Shown here: piece after piece, positions 1-11,309 of the stretch
Layout: each line of letters begins with the position of its first letter
Position numbering within the stretch: position 1 is the stretch's first letter
Notes under the pieces: generated by a model
Database searches by the model: none
What the model saw: only the letters and a program-made list of their open reading frames with translations
Told to the model about the DNA's origin: nothing
Translations under genes and position numbers: made by a program
Source of the DNA: Avena insularis
Taxonomy: Eukaryota; Streptophyta; Magnoliopsida; Poales; Poaceae
DNA length: 64,000 bases
Assembly: GCA_023614405.1 (NCBI GenBank)
Contig: CM042688.1
Coordinates: forward strand, 442,484,028 to 442,548,027
Reading direction: 5' to 3'

Positions 1-141
1 AGGGACACAGTGTTGTTCACAAACCACACAAGTATTAATGTTTCCGCTTAATACAATTCTAGCATGGAATATAAACTTTATCATGAATAAGAATTATAAT
101 AATAACATCTTTATTATTGCCTCTAGGGCATAATTCCAACA
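1..141 (-). mobile_element. Angela/BARE-type Copia LTR, 5' end fragment
   Basis: Read on the minus strand, position 141 begins TGTTGGAATTATGCCCTAG and continues through an AT-rich stretch, which matches what I know of the start of Angela/WIS/BARE-1 LTRs of Pooideae grasses. Only the first 141 bp are in the window; the rest of the element lies to the left. The 5 bp after the LTR edge (142-146, GGGCC) would be one target-site duplication, with its partner outside the window. The fragment probably sits inside the long LTR that follows. No coding sequence is present. Confidence 0.75.
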
Positions 142-3100
142 GGGCCTACACATGGGTGGCCTGGTAGAATCCCTTATCCACTTTTGGATTCATCCAGGCT
201 CGTGCTTAGAGCCTAATGTTCGAGGTATTACAACATAGTAGCAAGCGAAAGCAGAAAACATGATCCAAATACGAATAAGAAGCAAATTGGCATAGGAAGC
301 CCTGAAAATAAGCACATCCCGCCCACAGATCTCATGTATCTCCATCCCCGGAATCTCTACACCGGATAGTAGTCGCGACCATCATCTGTTTCCTCAACCC
401 AATAACCTTCATGGGAGTATACCTATCCATCTGAACCAAATATTTATCTTGTGAGACCCTAGGGGTACTCAGCAAGTCTTAATGCATCTAAAGGGAACAA
501 CCTGGGGTGACACAATTGTAGCGAAATATAGTATCTACAAAGTTCTATAGAGACACGCTACACATCCGCCCAACCAGAGATGGACGGACGCCCATTAATT
601 AATAACAACAGTTATATAAGCAACTTAAATAACCTCGCTCGCCCTCCTTCTCGCTTACCGATGAGAAGGCGGAAGAACATCCCATCTGTCGGCGATTTTA
701 TTAACCATTCCATGAGTATTGTACTATATACTAGTCATGTCTTAGTTAAATTAAAGGCGGTACTTTAGTTATGCTTGTCTATGATCGAGAAATTGTGCTC
801 CAAATCATCCATAACCATGGACACGGCTTTCAGAAAGATTTACCCTGCAGGGATGCACAAATAGCAACACACACACGATCAACCTCAGGAAAAACCAAAT
901 AAAACGCAACAAGGACTCACGACAATGCATTCATAGGATTCATAAATTAGTTTAGGGGGCCACCCCATTAAGCTATTCGCTACAAAGTTGCCCGGCTTCG
1001 AGACAGACCCAAGGTTTGTGTAGACGGCTGTAAAAGACTGGGAACCCGAAAGTGTGACTAGGCTTGTCGATACCTCGGAAACGTGTCACAAGTCCTAAAC
1101 AGTACAGGTGCTCCACGCACAATCGTAAATAAAGCAGTAAATCATGGCATAAGTACATGATAGTAATAAAGCCCCAAACTAGTTTGTGGCCCCAAGAAAT
1201 AACGTGCGAATCAATCTCAGGCGAAGGGGATTCATGGTCCCACATGCAGATAGTGCGATAGTCAAGAAACATGAATCAAGTACTCGGGGTCTTACGGGAC
1301 ACAAGTGAGCTTAAAGAACCAAATAGTAGATAATGCTCATCATTTCCACTTTCATTAGTTATCCCATTACTACTCAGGTTAAGTTGTTTAGGTGCCTCAT
1401 TATCCAAAGACTCGCACAAACCCTACACATGTAATTCTACGACTTGCATGGCTCAATCAACTCCTGTAGTATAGCTCATGGGATTGAGGTACAAGCTTCG
1501 GTGAGGTTTAAAAGTAAAGGCTATGCAATACTTGGAATTCAATTTAATGCAATCGCAACTCAATGATGCAAGAGTAAGATAGAAGAATAGGTACTATATG
1601 TGTGCAAGCATGGGGAATTGCTTGTCTGGCAGTCTAATTGCAGAATAAGAAGGATCTGGGTAATACTACTGAGACTTCTGGTATTCTCCTTGCCTAGTGT
1701 CTATCCGGATAAAAACCAGACACACAAGGGCCGAAATAAATACATAAAACAATCATATAAATCATATACAACAAGAAAACAAGGTATGTCATGATGGAAT
1801 GATGCACAGTTGCATGATATAACATAGCATGGCAAGGGTTAGGTGTGGAAACAAGAAATAAACACTTTTATTAATTATTTGGCCAAGTTTTACTTGCATA
1901 AACCATTCAGATTTTTAAGTATTTATACGATGCATGCTTCAATTCATATGATGGAATGCATAATCAGAACGGGCTCGTCGCGCTGATCGATTTAGACATA
2001 TTATTTGTCGAATTTGAAATTACAGAATTAAAGTTATGAATTTATTAAGATAAAGGTATTTATTAGCATTCAAATAATTTCGAAATTTTAAATTGCTCAA
2101 AAATTATTCTGGATAGCATATTTGAACTCCTCACATTTTTCTGATCGAAAAACATATATCATTCGCAAAATTTGAATTTATAAATTTAAAATTATTATTA
2201 AATACAAAGTAAATCAAAAGTCATAGGTTGGACTAGTTAGGGTTGACTCTGGTAAAATTTGAATTCATATTTAAATTTGAATCACTTTTTATTTTGAATT
2301 TTTTTAAATTCGAATTATATAAAAAGATATGAATTATTTGAATACAAGTTAGTTGTATTATCAAGGAATTGGAAAAAGATAACCCAACGAAAAAGAAACA
2401 GATCTAGGCCCCCGGGGTTACTGGGCCGCAACGTCGGCTATCTGCCGCATGCGTGCAGGAGGAAAGAATATTGGGTCGGCCCACCTAGGCTAACTGCGGT
2501 GGTCTGCCGTGCTTGGAGTCAGAAAAACATAGGGGTGTTTTTGCCAAACTTCAAGAACATGTTGTGTGGTGACTGACGAACTGAAGAATTGATCCGGGGA
2601 AACCGCTAGCTGGTTTGATCTTGTTGAGTTGATTATGAGCAAATGGCTGCATATTCGGAGACGCCGTAAAAAGAAAAATTGAAGAGGGGACAAATAACTA
2701 GAACTTTCGTTAACGGACCTTCGTCGGATATGGGCTGAATCCGACGAAAAACATTCAGTACAGAGAAGGAAAAACGGTGTCATCGGACTGAAGAAACTGA
2801 CCGATTTCTGGTTAGATCGACTCAATTTCGTCGGAGTTTTTCTTGAGATGTAGAGCTCGGATTGAGGTGTGGTTTATCTCGTTAGAAAGAGGGAAGAACC
2901 CTCTTTGACTACTTGTGCAGATCGGCTCTGGAGAAGGGCTGAGGCGGCCAGAATACACATGGGAACAGAGGCCCGGCGGCGGACTGTTTGCGTGCAACAG
3001 ACACAGACAGCGATGCAGAGAGTTTCTTCCAATTTCGTCCGATGACTCTGAACATCTCGGTACACGGAATTGAGTGAGGTTTGAATATGGGGAGAGCTGG

Positions 3101-4783
3101 AGGTGTCCTATACGCTTGCGTGTCCTGGACGGCACCTTAGGAGTACCGAGGTGGCCGGGAAAACACGGGAACAAGGGTGTTGTGGATGCGCGCGCGTGCG
3201 GTGGTGAGCGCTGTTGGGCGCACGCGGCGAGCGGGAGAAGGCGAGTGGATCGTCAAGAACCGCGAGGTGACACGGCACACAGGTGATGGGGCAGCGCGGA
3301 TGCAAAGCAGAGCTAGAGAGAGCTAGGGCGAGTGGAAGCTCACCGAGGTGGGGGACGACGACATGGTTCTGGCCAGAAGATGACGACGGTGGCAGCATAG
3401 CGATGAGGGCGAGGAGGCGAGTGGTTCTGCAGGTGCGCGAGGGCAGCAACAGTGTTCCCAGCCTCCTCCTCGCTCCCTGTACTGAATGTCTTCAACGACG
3501 CGCCGTGGAGATCCTCTGGCTTGCTGGTTCCCGGTGGCGACGACGACAAGGTTCAGCGAGGTTTAGGGTTTCGTGTAGGAGAAGAAGAAGAGGGCAGATC
3601 GAGATCTGAGATGGTGAGAGGGGTTGAGGTAAGGAGGAGGGCAGGTGAAGTGCTGGTGACGAGGCAGGGAGACACGCCTCCCTCGTGTGCTCTCTATCGA
3701 GGGAAGAGAATGGTTCGGACGCAGAGATGGGGCGAACGGTTGGTGCAGCTGGTGTTGGGTCAGACTTCATCAAGTTGGAGTCCAGAAGGTTGCACCAGGC
3801 TGATCTTGATCGTTCAGTGCAGGTGAGAGAGAGAGTGTGTTGCACCACACGGTCTGATCCAAAACAAAGAAGCACCGGTGTATAGCTAGCTAGATAGGCA
3901 CACAGGTTGGGTTTGTGTGTGTAGATGGTTAAGGAGTGTATGTGTGTGATTGCATGAACTCACATTTGAATAGGACACGATTTAGCTAGGAGATATAAAG
4001 TGTGTGTATGTGTCAGATACATCCACACACACAGATAGGTTTTGCTAGGGCTAATTAGCTAGATAATTTAGCTAGGGAAAGATGTAGGTTTAGGAATGAT
4101 TAAAGGAAGTCTAGTGCATGTGGCCTAGCTCAAATAAAAATAAGAAAAGAGCATCTACATCAAGATGATTTAGATTGAGTTTTTTTGGGTTTGGTTCAAA
4201 TACAAAATCCAAATACATCAAGATGATTTAGATTGAGTTGTTTTGGATTTGGTTCAAATACAAAATCCAAATGAAGTTTGATCAATACAAAATCCAAAGA
4301 GAGAAAAAAATGGAAAGTGTGGAAGTGCACTTGCATGGTCCATGAAATGTAGAAGGCCCTGTGATCATAGATAAAGGAAGATCCATATCCTTCATATGTG
4401 AGCTAGATTTTTAAATACCAAAAGATAACAATGCTCCCATATAAAGTATGGTTGGAATGTAGATAGATGGTATCAAGTGAAAATAAAAATGATGTCAAAC
4501 TAGTAGGTGGAAGGAGAGGAAGAGATATGCCCTCAAATCAATCTGGCCATTTGCAATATATTAAGACGCAACTACAAGATATTAAGAAGCAAATACAATT
4601 AATAAGGCAAATGCAATATGAGGAGAAGAACCAAATGAAATGGGTTTTAATATGATGCTCGAATGCAATGTGGCATGGTGACATGAGCATGATATAATGA
4701 TAATGCAAGAATAACACATAGGAAGTAGCAATATATAGACTAGGCAAGTAGCATTGCAATTGTTAGACAATTGGGATGCTACA
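142..4783 (-). mobile_element. Long Ty3-type LTR, family X, copy 1 (incomplete)
   Basis: On the minus strand the segment begins at 4,783 with TGTAGCATCCC, the same kind of start as the fragment at 60,010 (TGTAGCACCCC). Positions about 740-1,340 are the reverse complement of about 15,540-16,140, and about 4,650-4,700 matches 13,110-13,160 in reverse. It therefore belongs to the same long-LTR family as 13,078-17,025 but points the other way. A GC-rich block (about 2,400-3,850) lies inside, as is common in long LTRs of Tekay-like chromoviruses; the short open frames there look like chance. The lower part (142-740) has no match in the other copy. The distal end is lost at the Angela-like LTR or outside the window. 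Confidence 0.6.
4156..4271. repeat. Two 58-bp tandem units
   Basis: Units at 4,156-4,213 and 4,214-4,271 both begin TACATCAAGATGATTTAG and end in CAAAATCCAAA. They differ by a few bases. This is a simple local duplication inside the long LTR. Confidence 0.8.
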
Positions 4784-6498
4784 TGTGTTCCTTTCCTAAA
4801 CCACCATCAAGGTCATTGCATGTGTGTTCCTTTCCTAAACCACATGGATCCACCAGAGTCATTGCATGTGTCTTCCTTTCCTAAACCACATGGATCCACC
4901 AGAGTCATTGCATGTGTCTTCCTTTCCTAAACCACCATCAGAGTCGTTGCATGTGTATTCCTTTCCTAAACCACATGGATCCACCAGAGTCAGTGCATGT
5001 GTGTTCCTTTCCTAATCCAAATTGATCCACCAGAGTCATATCATGTGTGTTCTTTTTCTAAACCACATGGATCCACTAGAGTCATTGCATGTGTCTCGTT
5101 TCCTAAACCACATGGATTCACCAGAGTTATTGCATGTGTGTTCCTTTCCCAAACCACCATCAGAGTCATTGCATGTGTGTTTCTTTCCTAAACCACATGG
5201 ATCCACCAGAGTCATTTCATGTGTGTTCCTTTCCTAAACCACATGGATCCACCAGAGTAATTGCATGTGTGTTCCTTTCCTAAACCACATGGATCCACCA
5301 GAGTCATTGCATATGTCTACCTTTCCTAAACCACCATTAGAGTCATTGCATGTGTGTTCCTTTCCTAAACCACATGGATCCACCAGAGTCATTGCATGTG
5401 TGTTCCTTTCCTAATCCACATGGATCCACCAGAGTCATTGCATGTGTGCTCCTTTCATAAACCACATTGATCCACCACATTCATTGCATGTGTGTTCTTT
5501 TCCTAAACCACATGGATCCACTAGAGACAATGCATGTGTGTGCCTTTCCTAAATTACATCCAGAATCATTACGGCCTTGTTCGGTTTCACAGGAATTGAA
5601 CGGGATTGAGGGAGATTGGCAGGTATTAATTCCCTTCAAGATTAAAATCCCTATGATTTCACTTCGATCCACCCCAATCCAGTTGGGTAGGGGATTAACC
5701 GAACAAGCCCTACATGTGTCTTCCTTTCCAAAACCACTACCAAAGTCATTGCATGTGTGTTCTTTTTCTAAACCTAATGGATCCAACAGTGTCATTGCAT
5801 TTGTGTTCTTTTCCTAAACCACCAGTAGAATCATTGCATGTGTGTTCTTTTCCTAAACCACATGGATCCACAAGAGTCATTTCATGTGTGTTCTTTTCCT
5901 AAACCACCACCAGAGTCATTCCATGTGTCTTATTTTCCTAAACCACCACTAGAGTCATTACATGTGTGTTCCTTTCCTAAACCACCACTAGATTCATTGC
6001 ATGTGTATTCCTTTCCTAAACCACATGGATCCACCAGAGTCATTGCATGTGTGTTCCTTTCCTAAACCACATGGATCCACCAGAGTCATTGCATGTGTCT
6101 TCCTTTTCTAAACCACCATCAGAGTCATTGCATGTATGTTACTTTTCTAAACCACATGGATCCACCAGAGTGCATGTGTGTTCCTTTCCTAAACCACATG
6201 GATCCACTAGAGTCATTGCATGTGTGTTCCTTTCCTAAACCACATGGATCTACCAGAGTCATTTCATGTGTGTTCTTTTCCTAAACCGCCACCAGAGTCA
6301 TTGCATGTGTATTATTTTCCGAAACCACCACTAGAGTCATTGCATGTGTGTTACTTTCCTAAACCACCACTAGAGTCATTGCATGTGTGTTCCTTTCCTA
6401 AACCACATCGATCCACTAGAGTCATTGCATGTGTGTTCCGTTCCTAAACCACATGGATCCATCAGAGTCATTGCATGTGTCTTCCTTTCCTAAACCAT
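4784..6498 (+). repeat. 46/39-bp minisatellite array, left part
   Basis: Tandem units are built on CATTGCATGTGTGTTCCTTT, then CCTAAACCACATGGATCCAC and CAGAGT (46 bp). A shorter form replaces the ACATGGATCCAC part and is 39 bp long. Both forms are mixed along the array. The long form carries a BamHI site (GGATCC). Because 46 is not a multiple of three, the reading frame changes at every long unit, so the open frames seen here are a by-product of the repeat and not genes. The array abuts the edge of the long LTR at 4,783 and is interrupted by a MITE at 5,573-5,710 and a solo LTR at 6,499. Confidence 0.95.
5573..5710. mobile_element. Tourist-like MITE, 138 bp
   Basis: The element begins GGCCTTGTTCGGTT and ends AACCGAACAAGCCC, so its ends are near-perfect inverted repeats. 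It is flanked by the 3-bp repeat TAC (5,570-5,572 and 5,711-5,713). Removing the element and one TAC restores a normal minisatellite unit (CATTACATGTGTC), which fixes both ends. A 3-bp duplication and GC-starting termini suggest the PIF/Harbinger (Tourist) group, although TAC is not the usual target. There is no coding capacity. Confidence 0.85.
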
Positions 6499-8092
6499 TG
6501 ATACGTTGCTAACATATCCATAATTTTTGATGTTCCATGCTTGGTTTTATCTACTTTCTTATGTTTTGTCCACACTTTGGAGTACTTTCTATATGATTTC
6601 TTGGACTAACCTATTAACAAGAGCCACAGTGCCAGCTGCCTGTTTTCTACCATTTTTGGTTCCAGGAAAGTTAGAAAAAGAATATTCTCAGAATTGGACG
6701 GGACAAAAGCCAAAGTCAGTTTTTCACTAAGGGACACCCGGAGCCAGAATACGAGACGGAGAGGGGCTAGGGGGCCGCCACACCACCTGGTCGCGTGACC
6801 TAGCCTGGCCCATGCTAGGGGGTGGTCTAGCCGCCTACGGCACCCCCTCAGCCTCCCCTTTTGCCTATAAGATGCCTCCGATACAGAAACCCTAAGTACC
6901 CGATCAAAAATCCACGAAAGAGTCTATAGCCACCGTCATCTCCATCCCTAGATCGGGAGGGATCTGAAGCTCTTCCCGACACCCTACCGAAGAGGAGAAT
7001 TCACCCTGGAGGCCTTCTTCATCACCATACAAGCCTCCGGTGTGATGCGTGAGTAGTTCATCCTTAGACTACGGGTCCATGTAGTAGCTAGATGGCTGGT
7101 TCTCCTCCTTTGTGCTATCATGTTTAGATCTTGTGAGCTTCGTTCATGATCAAGATCATCTATTTGTTATTCCTACATGTTGTGTTTGCGGGGATCCGAT
7201 GGATATTGAGATGATATTTCAGATTGATTATTGATTCTGTCATGTCTTTGTTATTTGTGATCTTGCATGCTTTTCATTGTTAGTAGTTATCTTGGCCAAG
7301 TAGATGCTAGCAACTCCAAGAGTTAGTATTTATGCTCGATAGTGGGTTCATGCCTCTAGTAATCTGGGGAAGTGACAGAAATCTCTAAGGTACTAGATGT
7401 GCTATTGCTACTAGGGAGAAAACAACAATCCTTTGTTCACAGAACAATCGTATTGTTTACTTTACACGCAATGCGTAATGCAATTATCCATTGCTTGCAA
7501 CTTATCTTTGGAGGGTTCGGATGATAACCTGAAGGTGGATTATTAGTCATAGATGTAGTTGGATTATGGTCTATGTATAATGTTGTAATGCCCAATCAAG
7601 TCTCAAAGGAGTCAAGATGAGTAGTATATTCATATTGCTTTCTCGATGTTTGTCAATTGCCCCGATGTAATTTGTTCACCCAACATGTCATCTATCTTAA
7701 GGAGATCCACCGCTAGTGAAATATGGACCCCGGTCCTTTCTTTTACCATCAATCTACAATCAACTGTTTACTGCTTTTTGTTTACTTTCTGCAAACTATT
7801 ACTTTTTTCCACTCGATACGTTTAATCCTTTGTTTTCAGCAAAACCGATGAGATTGACAACCTCACTATAAGTTGGGGACAGAGTTTTGTGGTTGTGTTG
7901 TGCAGGTCTCCACGTTGCCGCTGACATCGGTAGTGCGTCCTGCCAAAGTCCAGCTAGCAACACCTTTGAGGTGTTTCCTTGCTCCTACTGGATTGATAAC
8001 CTTGCTTTCATAACTGAGGGAAACTTACTAATGTGCTCATCATACCTTCCTCTTGGGGTTCCCCAATGAGCTCGTTATTACAGGAGTCAGCA
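6499..8092 (+). mobile_element. Solo LTR of an Athila/Sabrina-like Ty3 element
   Basis: The LTR starts TGATACGTTGC and ends GAGTCAGCA, 1,594 bp long, flanked by the 5-bp duplication ACCAT (6,494-6,498 and 8,093-8,097). The first 250 bp match the start of the LTRs at 37,005-38,414 and 55,497-56,879 read on their own strand (for example TTGGACTAACCTATTAACAA). No internal region is present, so it is a solo LTR formed by LTR-LTR recombination. The host is the minisatellite; joining the flanks gives a normal unit. It is longer than, and clearly diverged from, the two LTRs further right. Short open frames inside are chance. Confidence 0.9.
6866..6872 (+). promoter_or_regulatory. TATA box of the solo LTR
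   Basis: TATAAGA follows a GC-rich tract and precedes an AACCCTA-type leader. The same TATAAGATCCC context occurs in the two related LTRs near 38,050 and 56,540 on the minus strand. Transcription would run rightward into the second half of the minisatellite. Confidence 0.55.
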
Positions 8093-10080
8093 ACCATCAT
8101 CAGAGTCATTGCATGTATGTTCCTTTCTAAACCACATGGATCCATAAGAGTCATTGCATGTGTGTTCCTTTCCTAAACCACATGGATCTACTAGAGTCAT
8201 TTCATGCGTGTTCTTTTCCTAAACCACCACAAGATTCATTGCATGTGTCTTCTTTTCCTAAACAACCACTAGAGTAATTGCATGTGTGTTCCTTTCCTAA
8301 ACCACCACTAGAGTCCTTGCAAGTGTGTTCCTTTACTAAACCACATGGATCCACCAGAGTCATTGCATGTGTGTTCCTTTCCTAAACCAGATGGATCAAC
8401 CAAAGTCATTGCATGTGTCTTCCTTTCCTAAACCACCATCAGAGTCATTGCATGTGTGTTCCTTTCCTAAACCACATGGATACATCAGAGTCATTGCATG
8501 TGTGTTCCTTTCCTAAACCACATTGATCCACCAGAGTTATTGCATGTGTGTTCTTTTTCTAAACCACATGGATCCACTATAGTCATTGCATTTTTGTTCC
8601 TTTCCTGAACTACATCTAGAGTCATTGCATGTGTCTACCTTTCCTAAACCACCGCAAGAGTCATTGCATATGTGTTCTTTTCCTAAACAACATGGATCCA
8701 CCAACGTCATTGCATGTGTGTTATTTTACTAAACCACTACTAGAGTCATTGTATGTGTGTAATTTTCCTAAACCACATGGATCCACCAGAGTCATTGCAT
8801 GTGTGTTATTTTCCAAAACCACCACCAGAGGCATTGCATGTGTCTTCTTTTCCTAAACCACCACTAGAGGCATTGCATGTGTGTTCCTTTCCTAAACCAC
8901 ATGGATCCACCAGAGTCATTGCATGTGTGTTCCTTTCCAAAACCACATGGATCCACTAGAGTCATTTCATGTGTGTTCCTTTCCTAAACCACAATGATCC
9001 ACTAGAGTTATTGCATGTGTCTTCGTTTCCTAAACCACATGGCTCCACTAGAGTCATTGCATGTGTGTTACTTTCCTAAACCACATGGATCCACCAGAGT
9101 CATTGCATGTGTCTTTATTTCCTAAACCACCATCAGAGTCATTGCATGTGTGGTCCTTTCCTAAACCACATGGATCCACCAGAGTCATTGCATGTGTGTT
9201 CCTTTCCTAAAGCCCATGGATCCACCAGAGTCATTGCTTGTGTGTTCTTTTCCTAAACCACATTGATCCACCACATTCATTGCATGTGTGTTCTTTTCCT
9301 AAACCACATGGATCCACTAGAGTCATTGCATATGTGTTTCTTTCCTAAACCACATATAGAGTCATTGAAGGTGTCTTCCTTTCCTAAACCACCACCAGAG
9401 TCGTTGCATGTGTGTTCTTTTCCTAAACCACATGGATCCACCAGTGTCGTTGCATTTGTGTTATTTTCCTAAACCACCACTAGAGGTATTGCATGTGTGT
9501 TATTTTCCTAAACCACATGGATCCACCAGAATCATTTCATGTGTGTTCTTTTCCTAAACCACCACTAGAGTCATTGTATGTGTCTTCTTTTCCTTAACTA
9601 CTACTAGAGTCATTGCATGTGTGTTCCTTTCCTAAACCACCACTAGAGTCATTGCATGTGTGTTCCTTTCCTAAACCACATGGATCCACCAGAATCATTT
9701 TGTGTCTTCCCTTCCTAAACCACCATCAGAGTCATTGCATGTGTGTTCCTTTCCTAAACCACATGGATCCACCAGAGTCATTGCATGTATGTTCCTTTCC
9801 TAATCCATATGGATCCACCAGAGTCATTGCATGTGTGTTCCTTTCCTAAACCACATTGATCCACCAGAATCATTGCATGTCTGTTCTTTTCCTAAACCAC
9901 ATGGATCCACTAGAGTCATTGCATGTGTGTTCCTTTCCTAAACCACATCCAGAGTCATTGCACGTGTCTTCCTTTTCTAAACTACCAGCAGAGTCATTGC
10001 ATGTGTGTTCTTTTCCTAAACAACATGGATCCACCAGTGTTATTGCATGTGTGTTCCTAAATCACATTGATCCACCAGAG
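8093..10080 (+). repeat. 46/39-bp minisatellite array, right part
   Basis: This continues the array left of the solo LTR with the same two unit lengths. Units are more varied here, with single-base changes and a few partial units. The array stops at about 10,080, after the last GATCCACCAGAG, where the sequence turns into unrelated DNA that encodes a short acidic stretch in one frame. There is no gene. Confidence 0.95.
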
Positions 10081-10248
10081 GCAGACAGCGACACGGAAAA
10101 TGTCGTCGATGATGGAGACATCGGGAGTGTCATAGTCGATAAGGGTCAGTTAAGCCTAAATTAAATCTATGTACGGTAGCTTAATGTCCTCTTTGGATTA
10201 GGGTCACTTGAGTCATAGTCGATTTGCGTCATAATCTATATTTATATT

Positions 10249-10747
10249 GGCCATGTTTTAGGTGTCTTTGTCTTTGAAACTAATCGAAAGTCGTCTGATC
10301 TTGAAAATAAAGTTCGCGCGTTCCTGGCATATCGGATGGGATAATATGCTGACTCTGCTCCCAGCACTTGATGGCACAACCATAATTTGGAGTGCGCTAG
10401 AGGAGAAGGAGACGAGCGTGTTGTAATAGTGTACTACTTCCATCCAGATATAACTGACTTAGCTTTTTTTAGATATTCAAATGTATCTATACCCAAAACA
10501 TGTCTAGATACATACGAATCTACACAAATTCAAGTCACTTATTTCTACACGGAGGGAGTAATAATATTTTTTGAGTAATAGTTTCTGAGGCCATGTTTTA
10601 GGTTCTTTGTCTTTCAAACTAATCAAAAGTCATCCAATTCTGAACAAAAAAGTTCATGCGTTCACATCTGATGGGACAATATGCTAACTCTGCTATCAAC
10701 ACTTGATGGCACATCCATAATTTTAGAGTGCGCCAGAGGAGATGAGA
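10249..10747. repeat. Direct duplication of about 160 bp flanking a MITE
   Basis: The stretches 10,249-10,412 and 10,589-10,747 are clear direct copies. Both start GGCCATGTTTTAGG and both contain CACTTGATGGCAC and end in a GAGTGCGC-CAGAGGAGA-type sequence. The MITE at 10,434-10,558 and some unique bases lie between them. The copies differ by substitutions and small indels, so the duplication is not recent. No gene is visible in this stretch. Confidence 0.85.
10434..10558. mobile_element. Stowaway-like MITE, 125 bp
   Basis: The element starts CTACTTCCATCCAGATATAA and ends CACGGAGGGAG, the degenerate Stowaway terminal repeat (CTCCCTCCGT read from the right end). It is flanked by TA on both sides (10,432-10,433 and 10,559-10,560), the normal Tc1/mariner target. 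The middle is self-complementary. There is no coding capacity. Confidence 0.85.
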
Positions 10748-11309
10748 ATCCAAGGGAGATGGGAACTAGTAGCTATGTCCATAGGGAGGTAACAAAATAA
10801 TATAATAATATTTAAAAAGTTGTAATATGGTCCATATGACCCCATCACAGACACGTTGCACACGGTAGATATAAATAAAGATGACACGACTAGTTCAGTT
10901 TAAATGATAATTCAAGAAACGATGTTACCGTGCCCTCTTCTTCTGCTCCTCTTATTATTCTTCTAGCCCCTGCTGCATTAAAAACAGTTGATGAGGATGA
11001 AAAAATGATCAAATGGCAAAGAAAACAATTTTTAAGCTTACCTTTCATCTGGAGAATCGTATAGAGATGAAATTGGCAGGGATTTATTATTTCTTCTATA
11101 GTTAGCCAAAAGATCCTCAAGAACATCCTCAATCACTCCTGCAGCTTCTTCATATTTTAGTACACCTCCATTATTTTCCTTTTCCTTCCCGTTCCGCTTA
11201 CCCTTTTGTTTATTTTTACACCCTTTCCTCGCTGGCATCTCCAATTCTTCATAAATTTGCTTCTTACCTACGTTTTCCTCCGAGTGCTCACACTGTTTTC
11301 CTCCACCTG
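10748..11309. other. Non-coding stretch downstream of the MULE pseudogene
   Basis: This stretch is AT-rich, with a purine-rich tract near 10,795-10,830. On the minus strand a short open frame (11,038-11,244) encodes a lysine-rich peptide with a poly-basic KNKQKGKRNGKEKE run. It could be a degraded downstream exon of the MULE, but I cannot support a gene. Confidence 0.4.

Noticed and set aside
2490..3885. Overlapping frames of 100-127 codons on both strands
   Set aside because: GC-rich part of the long LTR copy 1; no recognised protein and no consistent strand.
4784..10080. CRISPR-like regular repeats
   Set aside because: Units are contiguous and differ by point changes, with no unique spacers; this is a eukaryotic minisatellite in plant DNA.
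4997..10164. Many 60-120 codon frames with repeated Cys-Phe-Pro-Lys and Asn-His-Met-Asp peptides
   Set aside because: They are read out of the 46/39-bp minisatellite. All are short, change frame at each 46-bp unit, and have no start context or conservation.
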